DNA from: Streptomyces panaciradicis
Lineage (GTDB): Bacteria > Actinomycetota > Actinomycetes > Streptomycetales > Streptomycetaceae
Length of the DNA: 64,000 bases
Direction: 5' to 3'
Assembly (NCBI RefSeq): GCF_023516615.1
Contig: NZ_JAMGBF010000087.1
Span: 1-64,000, forward strand
Shown: in pieces, positions 52,281 to 60,695 of the stretch
Numbering within the stretch: the first letter of the stretch is position 1
Layout of the letters: each line of letters begins with the position of its first letter
Made by a program: the position numbers and the translations under genes
The notes under the pieces: model-generated
The model's database searches: none
What the model was told of the DNA's origin: nothing
The model's input: the letters and a program-made list of their open reading frames with translations, nothing else

Positions 52281-53545
52281 GCAGGCTCGCGCTGCCCCAG
52301 TGGTCCGGCACGCTCGCCGTGAAGGCCGCGGTGTTCATCGCGGTGATGTGCTGTGCGCTGGCCGCGCTGCTGGGCGTCCTCGTACACGTCTCGGTGACGA
52401 ATCAGACCGTCGGCCAGGCCCGCGACCTGGCGCTGTCGCGCCTGACGGACGCGACGCGGGCCTACCAGGCCGGGGACACGCTGCTGCCGGGCGCGGGCGT
52501 CGATCCGCCGGGGCTGCCGCCGAAGCTGCGCGAGCTGGCGGTGGACGGCAAGCGCGGCACGATGGTCTCCCGGCACCTGGGGCATCCCACGATGTGGGCG
52601 GCCGGTCCCGCCGACCGGAACCGGGCGCTGGCCGTCGAGGTCGACTACTCGCAGCAGTCGCGCACGATCGCGGGGCTCGACCGGGCGATCCTGTGGTCCT
52701 CGGGGCTGGCGATCGGGGTGACGCTGCTGGTGGGGGCCTTCGCGGTGACGCGGGTGACGCGGCGGCTGCACGCGACGGCGACGGTGGCGCGCCGGATCAG
52801 CGCCGGTGACCTGGACGCGCGGGTCGGTGATCCGCGGACGAAGGACGGGACGCGGCCGCAGGACGAGGTGGGCGCGGTGGCCGCCGCGCTGGACTCCATG
52901 GCGGCCTCGCTGCAGGGGAAGCTGCTGAGCGAGCAGCGGTTCACCGCGGACGTGGCGCACGAGCTGCGCACCCCGCTGACCGGGCTGCACGCGGCGGCCG
53001 AGCTGCTGCCGCCCGGGCGGCCCACGGAACTGGTCCGGGACCGGGTGGCGGCGCTGCGGACGCTGACCGAGGACCTGCTGGAGATCTCCCGGCTGGACGC
53101 GGGCCGGGAGAAGCTCGAGGTGGACACCGAGGAGCTGGGGGCGCTGGCGGTCCGGGTGGTGCGGGCCTCGGGTACGGACACCGAGATCGCCGTCGTCCGG
53201 GACGTGCGGGTGGAGACCGACCGGCGGCGGCTGGAGCGGGTGCTGGGCAACCTGGTCGCCAACGCGCACCGGCACGGGCGGGGTCCGGTGTCGGTGACGG
53301 TGGACGGGCCCGTGGTGACCGTGCGGGACCACGGGGAGGGGTTCCCGGAGTACCTCGTGGAGCACGGCCCGCAGCGGTTCCGGACCGAGGGCGGGGCCAC
53401 GGGGCACGGGCTGGGGCTGACCATCGCCGTGGGGCAGGCGGAGGTGCTCGGGGCGCGGCTGGAGTTCTCCAACGCGGCGGACGGCGGAGCGGTGGCGGTC
53501 CTGACGCTCCCTCACGACCCGGCCGTCCCCGACGGCCCAATGTGA
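52277..53545 (+). CDS. Sensor histidine kinase, apparent orphan
   Basis: 422 residues. Two membrane spans (about 14-37 and 135-157) enclose an extracytoplasmic loop of about 100 residues, then a HAMP domain (RRLHATATVARRISAGDLDARV). HisKA: FTADVAHELRTPLTGLHAA with His about 227. HATPase: RVLGNLVANAHRHG (N box), VRDHGEGFP (G1) and GHGLGLTIAVG (G2). GTGA-coupled to the lipoprotein. No response regulator lies within the adjacent genes on either side, so the partner must be elsewhere. Confidence 0.94.
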   Translation: MSRLALPQWSGTLAVKAAVFIAVMCCALAALLGVLVHVSVTNQTVGQARDLALSRLTDATRAYQAGDTLLPGAGVDPPGLPPKLRELAVDGKRGTMVSRHLGHPTMWAAGPADRNRALAVEVDYSQQSRTIAGLDRAILWSSGLAIGVTLLVGAFAVTRVTRRLHATATVARRISAGDLDARVGDPRTKDGTRPQDEVGAVAAALDSMAASLQGKLLSEQRFTADVAHELRTPLTGLHAAAELLPPGRPTELVRDRVAALRTLTEDLLEISRLDAGREKLEVDTEELGALAVRVVRASGTDTEIAVVRDVRVETDRRRLERVLGNLVANAHRHGRGPVSVTVDGPVVTVRDHGEGFPEYLVEHGPQRFRTEGGATGHGLGLTIAVGQAEVLGARLEFSNAADGGAVAVLTLPHDPAVPDGPM

Positions 53546-53613
53546 CGGGCGTCCCCGCGGCACTCCTCCTAACGTGGCGGATAGTCAGGTTCGCCCCTTT
53601 CGTGGAGGTATCC

Positions 53614-54081
53614 ATGTCTTTGCGCTCTCCCCGCGGCGCCCTCACCCGCCTCGCCATAACCGCCGCCGCCGCTGCCCTCCTCGCCTCCGCCGCCACCCCG
53701 GCGCTCGCCGACGACGGGGGCGGCACGGGCGGCGACCAGACGGCCGCCCGTGACGACGGCTGGAGCGGAGGAGGAGGCGGCGACCAGACATCGAGCGACA
53801 CCGGGAACTGGAACGGCGGCGGCGACCAGGACGGCCGGCACGACGAGCGGCTGTACCGGGGCGTCGTCACCGCGAGCGAACTGTTCCTGCGCAGCGCGCC
53901 CAACCGAGGCAGCCAGGTGATCCGCGTGGCCCACCGCGGTGAGCATGTCTCGATCTTCTGCAAGACCACCGGCCAGAACATCCAGGGCAACCGCCTCTGG
54001 TACCTCCTCACGGACGGCACCTGGGCCTGGGGAGCGGCCCGTTACATCGACACCATCGGGGCCACGCCACGCTGGTGCTGA
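53614..54081 (+). CDS. Secreted SH3-like domain protein
   Basis: 155 residues. Signal peptide ending ATPALADD (about residue 33), then a Gly/Asp/Gln-rich linker with repeated GGDQT units, then a bacterial SH3-type domain: GVVTASELFLRSAPNRGSQVIRVAHRGEHVSIFCKTTGQ and GNRLWYLLTDGTWAWGAARYI. These domains usually bind cell-wall peptides. ATG 53614 has GTGGAGG upstream. It probably acts on the outer face or in the wall. Confidence 0.9.
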   Translation: MSLRSPRGALTRLAITAAAAALLASAATPALADDGGGTGGDQTAARDDGWSGGGGGDQTSSDTGNWNGGGDQDGRHDERLYRGVVTASELFLRSAPNRGSQVIRVAHRGEHVSIFCKTTGQNIQGNRLWYLLTDGTWAWGAARYIDTIGATPRWC

Positions 54082-54124
54082 GACCCTGAGGTCACAAGAT
54101 GCACTATTTGGGTAGGTTCCGGAC

Positions 54125-55486
54125 ATGACCCCTGCCGGAACCGCCGTGGCCGAGGCGGACGCCCCCGCTCGCGCCGTCCGCCTCCCCCGGCGCCGCGGCA
54201 TCGAGCTGTCCCTGATCGTCCTCGCCGTCCTGCTCTGCGTGTACGGCTACTGCGACGTCGGCCTCGCCCGCAACGGCACCGTCCCGCCCGGCGCCGCCGG
54301 TTACGGCGCCGGGCTCGGCGTGCTCGCGCTGGTCGCCCACTGGGCGGTGCGGCTGCGGGCCCCGTACGCCGACCCGCTGCTGCTGCCGATCGGCGTGCTG
54401 CTCAACGGTCTCGGCCTGGTCCTGATCTACCGCCTCGACCTGGAGACGCCCGGCGACCGCGCCGCCCCCACCCAACTGGTGTGGTCCACGCTGGGGGTGG
54501 CCCTGTTCATCGTGGTCGTGCTGATGCTGCGCGACCACCGGTGGCTGCAGCGCTACTCCTACGTGTGCGTCGCCGCCGCCCTCGTCCTGCTGGCGCTGCC
54601 GATCCTCTTCCCGGCCGTCAACGGCGCCCGCATCTGGATCCGGATCGCCGGATTCTCCATCCAGCCGGGCGAGTTCGCGAAGGTGCTGCTGGCGGTCTTC
54701 TTCGCCGCGTACCTGGCCGCGAACCGCAGCGCGCTCGCGTACACGGGCCGGCGCGTGTGGTTCGTGCAGCTGCCCACCGGCCGCGTCCTCGGCCCGATCC
54801 TCGCGATCTGGCTGCTGAGCGTCGGCGTCCTGGTCCTGGAGCGCGACCTGGGCACCTCCCTGCTCTTCTTCGGCCTGTTCGTCGTGCTGCTGTACGTCGC
54901 CACCGGCCGCACCGGCTGGATCGCCGTCGGCCTGCTGCTGGCGTCCCTGGGCGCCGTGGCCGTCGGCTGGCTGGAGCCGCACGTGCACGGCCGCGTGGAG
55001 GACTGGCTGCACCCGCTCGGGACGATCGAGGCGGGACTGGGACCGAACCAGCTCGCCCAGTCCCTGTTCGCCTTCGCGGCGGGCGGCGTCCTCGGCACGG
55101 GCCTGGGCCTCGGCCACTCGGTCCTCATCGGCTTCGCGGCCAAGTCGGACTTCATCCTGGCCACCGCGGGCGAGGAGCTGGGCCTGGCGGGCCTGTGCGC
55201 CGTCTTCCTGCTCTACGGCCTGCTGGTGGAGCGCGGCTACCGGGCCGGGCTCGCCCTGCGTGACCCGTTCGGCCGCCTCCTGGCGGTCGGGCTGGCGTCG
55301 ATCGTCGCGCTGCAGGTCTTCGTGATCGCGGGCGGGGTCACCGGCCTCATCCCGCTCACCGGCATGGCGATGCCCTTCCTGGCACAGGGCGGCTCCTCGG
55401 TCGTCACCAACTGGGCGATCGTCGCCCTGCTGATCCGGATCAGCGACCGCGCCCGCCGGCAGTACGACGGCGAGAGCGCCCCATGA
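54125..55486 (+). CDS. SEDS glycosyltransferase (FtsW/RodA/SpoVE family)
   Basis: 453 residues with ten to twelve membrane spans. SEDS proteins polymerise peptidoglycan glycan strands from lipid II. Family motifs: NGARIWIRIAGFSIQPGEFAKV, VLERDLGTSLLFFGLF with the catalytic-site Asp, FAAKSDFILATAGEELG and GLIPLTGMAMPFLAQGGSS. The stop overlaps the start of the class B PBP (ATGA). Such extra SEDS/PBP pairs outside the division cluster in Streptomyces are linked to sporulation or aerial growth. Confidence 0.95.
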   Translation: MTPAGTAVAEADAPARAVRLPRRRGIELSLIVLAVLLCVYGYCDVGLARNGTVPPGAAGYGAGLGVLALVAHWAVRLRAPYADPLLLPIGVLLNGLGLVLIYRLDLETPGDRAAPTQLVWSTLGVALFIVVVLMLRDHRWLQRYSYVCVAAALVLLALPILFPAVNGARIWIRIAGFSIQPGEFAKVLLAVFFAAYLAANRSALAYTGRRVWFVQLPTGRVLGPILAIWLLSVGVLVLERDLGTSLLFFGLFVVLLYVATGRTGWIAVGLLLASLGAVAVGWLEPHVHGRVEDWLHPLGTIEAGLGPNQLAQSLFAFAAGGVLGTGLGLGHSVLIGFAAKSDFILATAGEELGLAGLCAVFLLYGLLVERGYRAGLALRDPFGRLLAVGLASIVALQVFVIAGGVTGLIPLTGMAMPFLAQGGSSVVTNWAIVALLIRISDRARRQYDGESAP

Positions 55487-56940
55487 CCCGCCACATCCGG
55501 CACGCGGCCGTCTTCTGCGCCCTCCTGCTGGTCGCGCTGCTCGTCAACGCCGCCCGCATCCAGATCGTCCTGGCCGGCCCCTACGACCGCGATCCGGCCA
55601 ACCGTCGCGTCACGATCGCCCGTTACGACCGGCCGCGTGGCGACATCCTGGTCGACGGACGGTCCGTCACCGGCTCCCGGGACTCCCGCGAGCAGCTCCG
55701 CTACGAACGGACCTACACGGACGGGCCGTTGTACGCGCCCGTCACCGGCTTCGCCTCGCAGCTCTACGGCACCACGCTGCTGGAGCACACGCACGACGCG
55801 ATCCTCTCCGGCGCCGACCCGGTCCTCACCCCCCTGCCGCTGTGGAACGACCTCACGCGCGCCCACACCCCGGGCGGGCACGTCGTCACCACGCTCAACA
55901 GGGCGGCGCAGGAAGCGGCTTACGCGGGTCTGGACGGGCGCAAGGGCGCGGTGGCGGCCCTCGACCCGGTCACCGGGAAGGTGCTGGCGCTGGTGTCGTC
56001 GCCGTCGTACGACCCGGGCGTGCTGTCGGGGAACTCCGCGGCCACCGAGCGGTCCTGGGCGCGGCTGAACGCCGATCCGGACAAGCCGATGCTGAACCGG
56101 GCGGTGCGGCAGACGTATCCGCCGGGCTCGACGTTCAAGGTGGTCACCGCGGCGGCGGCGCTGGACGCGGGGGTCGTCCGGGACGTCGACCGGCCGACGG
56201 ACTCGCCCGACCCCTACCGGCTGCCGGGGACCCGGACGCTGCTGGCGAACGAGGGCGACGGCTGCGAGGACGCGCCGCTGCGGGACGCGTTCGAGTGGTC
56301 GTGCAACACGGTGTTCGCGAAGCTCGGGGTGGACGTCGGGGTGGCCGGCATGGCGGCCACGGCGCGGGCGTTCGGCTTCAACGACCCGGCCTTGCGCGTG
56401 CCGTTCTCGGTGGCGCCGAGCACCTTCGACACGACGGTGGACCGGGCGCAGCTGGCGCTGTCCTCGATCGGCCAGTACAACACGCGGGCCACGCCGCTGC
56501 AGATGGCGATGGTCGCGGCGGCCGTGGCGAACGACGGGGAGCTGCGGCAGCCGTACCTGGTGGAGCGGACCACGACGGACGGCGGCAGCGCGCTGACCGC
56601 GCCGGGCCCGCGCCCGGTCCGTCAGGTGCTGCGGCGTACGACGGCGCAGACGATGAAGGAGCTGATGGAGGGCGTGGTCACGGAGGGCACCGGCACCAAC
56701 GCGGCCATCCCCGGCGCGACGGTCGGCGGCAAGACCGGCACGGCCCAGCACGGCGTCGGCAACTCCGGCACGCCGTACGCCTGGTTCGTGTCCTGGGCGC
56801 AGGGCGACCGCGACCCCGAGCCGCGGGTGGCGGTGGCCGTGGTGGTGGAGGACGCGTCGGCTGACCGGGGGGAGATCACCGGCGGCGGGGTGGCCGCGCC
56901 GATCGCGCGGGCGGTGATGGAGGCGGTCCTCGGCTCCTGA
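55483..56940 (+). CDS. Class B penicillin-binding protein (peptidoglycan transpeptidase)
   Basis: 485 residues. One N-terminal membrane anchor (about 8-27) and an N-terminal non-catalytic domain (NRRVTIARYDRPRGDILVDG). The transpeptidase motifs are STFK (in YPPGSTFKVVTAAAAL), S-C-N in FEWSCNTVFAKLG, and KTG in GGKTGTAQHG. It crosslinks the strands made by the coupled SEDS protein. The ATGA overlap implies equimolar expression. This class is a beta-lactam target. Confidence 0.96.
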   Translation: MTRHIRHAAVFCALLLVALLVNAARIQIVLAGPYDRDPANRRVTIARYDRPRGDILVDGRSVTGSRDSREQLRYERTYTDGPLYAPVTGFASQLYGTTLLEHTHDAILSGADPVLTPLPLWNDLTRAHTPGGHVVTTLNRAAQEAAYAGLDGRKGAVAALDPVTGKVLALVSSPSYDPGVLSGNSAATERSWARLNADPDKPMLNRAVRQTYPPGSTFKVVTAAAALDAGVVRDVDRPTDSPDPYRLPGTRTLLANEGDGCEDAPLRDAFEWSCNTVFAKLGVDVGVAGMAATARAFGFNDPALRVPFSVAPSTFDTTVDRAQLALSSIGQYNTRATPLQMAMVAAAVANDGELRQPYLVERTTTDGGSALTAPGPRPVRQVLRRTTAQTMKELMEGVVTEGTGTNAAIPGATVGGKTGTAQHGVGNSGTPYAWFVSWAQGDRDPEPRVAVAVVVEDASADRGEITGGGVAAPIARAVMEAVLGS

Positions 56941-57024
56941 AGGGTCCTGGACTCCTAGGGAGGGCTTCTCGGTCGATGAGACGGGGGTACCGGACGCGAC
57001 GGCTCCCTACCTAACGTTCGGTCC

Positions 57025-57528
57025 ATGGACTCCGCCGCGTACGAACTCGCCCAGGTCAACATCGGCCGCCTCAAAGCCCCGCTGGACTCACCGCAGTTGA
57101 AGGACTTCGTCGACAATCTCGACCCCGTGAACGCCGACGCCGACGCCGCCGACGGGTTCGTGTGGCGGTTGCAGAGCGACGGCGGCGACGCGACGGACAT
57201 CGCCGTGTTCGGCGACGAGTGGCTGATCGTCAACATGTCCGTGTGGCGCGACACGAACGCCCTGACGGCCTACATGTACCAGGGCCGGCATCGCGAGATG
57301 CTGGCGCGGCGCCGGGAGTTCTTCGAGCGGGTCGCGGAGGCGATGGTCGCACTGTGGTGGGTCCCGGCGGGCCACCGCCCCACGGTCGCGGAGGCGGAGG
57401 AACGCGTGCTGCGTCTGCGGGCCGACGGCCCGACGCCGTACGCGTTCACCCTGCGCACCTCGTTCCCGCCGGACGCGGCGGCCCCGGTGCTCGCGGATCT
57501 CCCCGAGGACCTGGGCTGCCCCGTCTGA
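57025..57528 (+). CDS. DUF3291 domain-containing protein
   Basis: 167 residues. The family pattern ELAQVNIGRLKAPLDSPQLKDFVDNLDPVNADADAADGFVWRL (residues about 6-48), then VNMSVWRDTNALTAYMYQGRHREMLARRREFF and ALWWVPAGHRPTVAEAEERV, matches DUF3291, a dimeric ferredoxin-like fold related to antibiotic monooxygenase-type domains. No cofactor motif. Function unknown. Confidence 0.92.
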   Translation: MDSAAYELAQVNIGRLKAPLDSPQLKDFVDNLDPVNADADAADGFVWRLQSDGGDATDIAVFGDEWLIVNMSVWRDTNALTAYMYQGRHREMLARRREFFERVAEAMVALWWVPAGHRPTVAEAEERVLRLRADGPTPYAFTLRTSFPPDAAAPVLADLPEDLGCPV

Positions 57529-57535
57529 CGCCTCG

Positions 57536-58372
57536 TCACCCGATGGGCTTGCGCATCTCCTTGCGGATCTGCGCCGTCGTCGCCGCCGCCTTGTCCAGGT
57601 CCACCTCGGAGGGGTCCTGGCTCATACCGGCGGTGGTGACCTCGGCGACGGAGGCGCCCGTGTTGCCGTCGGCCCAGCCGCAGACCGGCACGGTCACCCG
57701 GGTGCCGAGCTGGGTCTGGGTGAGCACCTCGCAGCTGACGGTGATGCCCTGAGCGCCCTCGGGATGGAAGTCCTGCGCGGGTACGGCCACCTTGGCGCCG
57801 GCGCCCTCGGCGGCGCCGCGCATCATGTTCTTGCGGGTCAGCTCGGTGTGGTTGAACCGCCCGTACATGCCGGACACCACGAGCGTGCCCTTCGTCTGGT
57901 CGCCGCCGAGGCTGTACTGGCCGACCACGGCCCGCATGTCCTTGGCGTCCCAGGCGCCCTCCGCCTCCTTCTCGACCTTCTGGCCCTCGGTGTCGGAGAG
58001 GTCCTTGGCGAGTTCGTAGCGGCCGTCCACCAGGGTCCGGGGCAGCGCCAGCGTGTACTCGGCCTTGGGGAAGCTGCCGCCGGTCACCTTCTCCCCGACC
58101 AGCGCGAGCCCCACGACGACCGCCACCACCAGCGCGACGACTCCGCCGACGATGCCGAGCACGAGACCGGTCCGGCGCCGGCGCGGGGGCGGGGCCATCG
58201 GGGGCGCGCCCCAGCCGTAGGGCTGCTGTTGCGGGTAGGGCGTTCCGTACGGCTGCTGCTGCGGCGGCTGTTGCGGGAACGGACCGGAGGCGTAGGGGCC
58301 CTGCGGGGGCTGCTGCCCTCCGTAGGGGTTCGGCGGCCCGTAGGGGCCCTGCGGCGGTGGAGGCGTGGACAC
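57536..58372 (-). CDS. Pro/Gln/Tyr-rich membrane protein
   Basis: 278 residues. The first 65 are cytoplasmic and low-complexity (PPQGPYGPPNPYGGQQPPQGPYA type repeats), ending in a basic PPPRRRRTG. One span (about 69-92) leads to an extracellular domain of about 185 residues with two Cys and a GVSLG-like beta-rich pattern. No named family beyond a Streptomyces DUF-type lipoprotein-like domain. It converges with the DUF3291 gene with 7 bp between the stops. Function unknown. Confidence 0.8.
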   Translation of the reverse strand: MSTPPPPQGPYGPPNPYGGQQPPQGPYASGPFPQQPPQQQPYGTPYPQQQPYGWGAPPMAPPPRRRRTGLVLGIVGGVVALVVAVVVGLALVGEKVTGGSFPKAEYTLALPRTLVDGRYELAKDLSDTEGQKVEKEAEGAWDAKDMRAVVGQYSLGGDQTKGTLVVSGMYGRFNHTELTRKNMMRGAAEGAGAKVAVPAQDFHPEGAQGITVSCEVLTQTQLGTRVTVPVCGWADGNTGASVAEVTTAGMSQDPSEVDLDKAAATTAQIRKEMRKPIG

Positions 58373-58420
58373 GTCCGCACGTTACTGCATACGGGCGTAC
58401 CGGCGGTCCGCGACGGGGGG

Positions 58421-59530
58421 TCAGCCCTCCCCGGCGCCCGCCTCGATGGCCTCCGTGACCTCGGCGACCCGCTCGTGCTCCTCGGCCGCGAACCGCTCCG
58501 CGTCCAGCTTCTCGGCGATCTCCTCGTCCTGCGCCATGAGCAGGTCCAGGTTGGAGTCGCCCATCTCGAAGACGCCCATGTCGACGTAGGCCTGCTGCAG
58601 CCGCTTGCCCCACAGGCCGATGTCCTTGACGCACGGCACGATGCGGGAGAACAGCAACTGCCGGAACAGCGCGAGGAATTCGGACTGCTCGCTGTACTCC
58701 TCGGCCTGCGCGGTGGGGATGCCGAAGTTCTCCAGGACCTCCACGCCCCGCAGCCGGTCGCGCATCAGGTAGCAGCCCTCGATGACGAACTCCTCGCGCT
58801 CGCGCAGTTCGGCGTCGGTGAGCTGCTTGTAGTAGTCGCGCAGCGCCATACGGCCGAAGGCGACGTGCCGGGCCTCGTCCTGCATGACGTAGGCGAGGAT
58901 CTGCTTGGGCAGCGGCTTGGTCGTCGTGTCGCGGATCATGCCGAAGGCCGCCAGCGCCAGCCCCTCGATCAGCACCTGCATGCCGAGGTAGGGCATGTCC
59001 CAGCGGCTGTCGCGCAGGGTGTCGCCCAGCAGGGACTGCAGGTTGTCGTTGATCGGGTAGACCATCCCGACCTTCTCGTGCAGGAAGCGGCCGTAGATCT
59101 CGGCGTGCCGGGCCTCGTCCATGGTCTGCGTCGCCGAGTAGAACTTGGCGTCCAGGTCGGGCACCGACTCCACGATCCGCGCCGCGCAGATCATGGCGCC
59201 CTGCTCGCCGTGCAGGAACTGGCTGAACTGCCAGGACGCGTAGTGCTGCCGCAGCTCGCCCTTCTCCCGGTCGTTCATCTTCTGCCAGTACGGCGTGCCG
59301 TACAGCGAGATGGCCTCGTCCGGTGTGCCGAGCACGTCGTGCGGGTCGACCTCCAGGTCCCAGTCGATGCGCCGCTGCCCGTCCCACTGCTTGTCCTTGC
59401 CCTTCTGGTACAGGGCGAGCAGCCGGTCCCGTCCGTCGTCGTACTCCCAGCTGAAACGGGCCGCACCGGAGGCGGGGACCTGCCAGAGATAGTCACCGGG
59501 GTCGTTGGTGTACAGCTCATGGGTCGGCAT
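58421..59530 (-). CDS. Ferritin-like di-iron protein
   Basis: 369 residues. Two metal motifs are clear: ATQTMDEARHAEIYGRF and YVMQDEARHVAFGRM, each a DEARH ExxH site; two further Glu in helices (GEQGAMICAARIV, EGLALAAFGMI) would complete a four-helix di-iron site. The family resembles ribonucleotide-reductase R2-like and PaaA-like oxidases. ATG 59530 gives MPTHELYTNDPGDYLWQVP. It is divergent from the AurF-like gene across 87 bp holding a palindrome, so the two are likely co-regulated. Confidence 0.9.
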   Translation of the reverse strand: MPTHELYTNDPGDYLWQVPASGAARFSWEYDDGRDRLLALYQKGKDKQWDGQRRIDWDLEVDPHDVLGTPDEAISLYGTPYWQKMNDREKGELRQHYASWQFSQFLHGEQGAMICAARIVESVPDLDAKFYSATQTMDEARHAEIYGRFLHEKVGMVYPINDNLQSLLGDTLRDSRWDMPYLGMQVLIEGLALAAFGMIRDTTTKPLPKQILAYVMQDEARHVAFGRMALRDYYKQLTDAELREREEFVIEGCYLMRDRLRGVEVLENFGIPTAQAEEYSEQSEFLALFRQLLFSRIVPCVKDIGLWGKRLQQAYVDMGVFEMGDSNLDLLMAQDEEIAEKLDAERFAAEEHERVAEVTEAIEAGAGEG

Positions 59531-59583
59531 ACCCCGCAGGCTCACACGTAGACGCCGAGTCAACAAGTCCCGTGCAGGGGATT

Positions 59584-59606
59584 GACTGCCTTGCTGACAA
59601 GCAGTC
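59584..59606. promoter_or_regulatory. Operator-like palindrome between the two di-iron genes
   Basis: Hyphenated inverted repeat GACTGC...GCAGTC (59584-59589 and 59601-59606) with inner arms CTTG/CAAG around CTGA. It overlaps a possible rightward promoter, TTGACT at 59582-59587 and TCTCAT at 59605-59610 with 17 bp spacing, so a repressor here would block it. The TetR gene downstream of the AurF-like gene is the obvious candidate. Confidence 0.65.
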
Positions 59607-59617
59607 TCATAAGAGCC

Positions 59618-60556
59618 ATGACGACTCTCACGGAAGCCGACGCGCTCGACGGCCTGCGCGACGCTCTCGGGCTGCTCAAGGACCGCGAGCAGGTCGCCGA
59701 GCGACTCCTCGCGTCCTCCGCCAAACACAGCTTCGACCCCGACAAGGAGCTGGACTGGGACGCCCCCTTTGAGGAGGGCAAGTGGTTCTGGCCGCCGGAG
59801 CTGGTGTCCCTCTACGACACCCCGATGTGGAAGCGGATGAGCGAGGAACAGCGGATCCTGCTCTCCCAGCACGAGGCCGCCGCCCTCGCCTCGCTGGGCA
59901 TCTGGTTCGAGATCATCCTGATGCAGCTGCTCGTGCGGCACATCTACGACAAGGCGGCGACGAGCGCGCACGTGCGCTACGCGCTCACCGAGATCGAGGA
60001 CGAGTGCCGGCACTCGAAGATGTTCGCCCGGCTGATCTCGCACGGGGGCACGCCCTGGTACCCGGTGGCCCGGGCGCACCAGCACCTCGGACGGCTGTTC
60101 AAGACGGTCTCGACCACGCCGGGGTCGTTCACGGCCACGCTGCTCGGCGAGGAGGTCCTCGACTGGATGCAGCGGCTGACCTTCCCGGACGAGCGGGTGC
60201 AGCCGCTGATCCGCGGCGTCACGCGCATCCACGTCGTGGAGGAGGCCCGCCACGTGCGCTACGCGCGTGAGGAGCTGCGGCGCCAGATGGTGACCGCGCC
60301 GAGGTGGTCGCAGGAGTTCACCCGGGTCACCTCCGGCGAGTTCGCGCGGGTGTTCTCGGTGGCCTTCGTCAACCCCGAGGTCTACACGAACGTCGGCCTG
60401 GACAAGCGGGAGGCGCTGGCGCAGGTGAAGGCCAGCGGGCATCGGCGCGAGATCATGCAGACGGGCGCCAAGCGGCTGACCGACTTCCTGGACGACATCG
60501 GCGTGCTGCGGGGCGTCGGCCGGCGGCTGTGGAAGAGCTCGGGGCTGCTGGCCTGA
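59618..60556 (+). CDS. AurF-like di-iron oxygenase
   Basis: 312 residues of the AurF family, di-iron enzymes that oxidise amines (p-aminobenzoate N-oxygenase) or other groups. Metal motifs: E in LSQHEAAAL, EIEDECRHSKMF, and HVVEEARHVRYAREELRR. The N-terminus LASSAKHSFDPDKELDWDAPFEEGKWFWPPE is typical. ATG 59618 (MTTLTEADALDG) lies about 7 bases beyond the predicted -10, with no good ribosome site, so the mRNA may be leaderless. Followed by a TetR gene. Substrate unknown. Confidence 0.93.
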   Translation: MTTLTEADALDGLRDALGLLKDREQVAERLLASSAKHSFDPDKELDWDAPFEEGKWFWPPELVSLYDTPMWKRMSEEQRILLSQHEAAALASLGIWFEIILMQLLVRHIYDKAATSAHVRYALTEIEDECRHSKMFARLISHGGTPWYPVARAHQHLGRLFKTVSTTPGSFTATLLGEEVLDWMQRLTFPDERVQPLIRGVTRIHVVEEARHVRYAREELRRQMVTAPRWSQEFTRVTSGEFARVFSVAFVNPEVYTNVGLDKREALAQVKASGHRREIMQTGAKRLTDFLDDIGVLRGVGRRLWKSSGLLA

Positions 60557-60582
60557 TGCGGACCGCGGGCCGGTGGGGGGCC

Positions 60583-60655
60583 GGTCGCGCGGTTCCCCGC
60601 GCCCCTGGGGTGGGTCCGGCCGGGTTCCTTCAGGGGCACGGGGAACTGCGCGACC
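60583..60655. repeat. Dispersed Streptomyces hairpin repeat
   Basis: A 25-bp inverted repeat (60583-60607 and 60631-60655) with two G-U-compatible mismatches and a 23-base loop lies between the AurF-like gene and the TetR gene. The arm core TTCCCCGCGCCCCTG is a sequence I recall as recurring many times in Streptomyces genomes, often at gene ends. It may terminate the AurF-like transcript. Confidence 0.85.
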
Positions 60656-60695
60656 AGCCACGACGCACCTGTGGACGCCCGGCTACGCTGCACTC

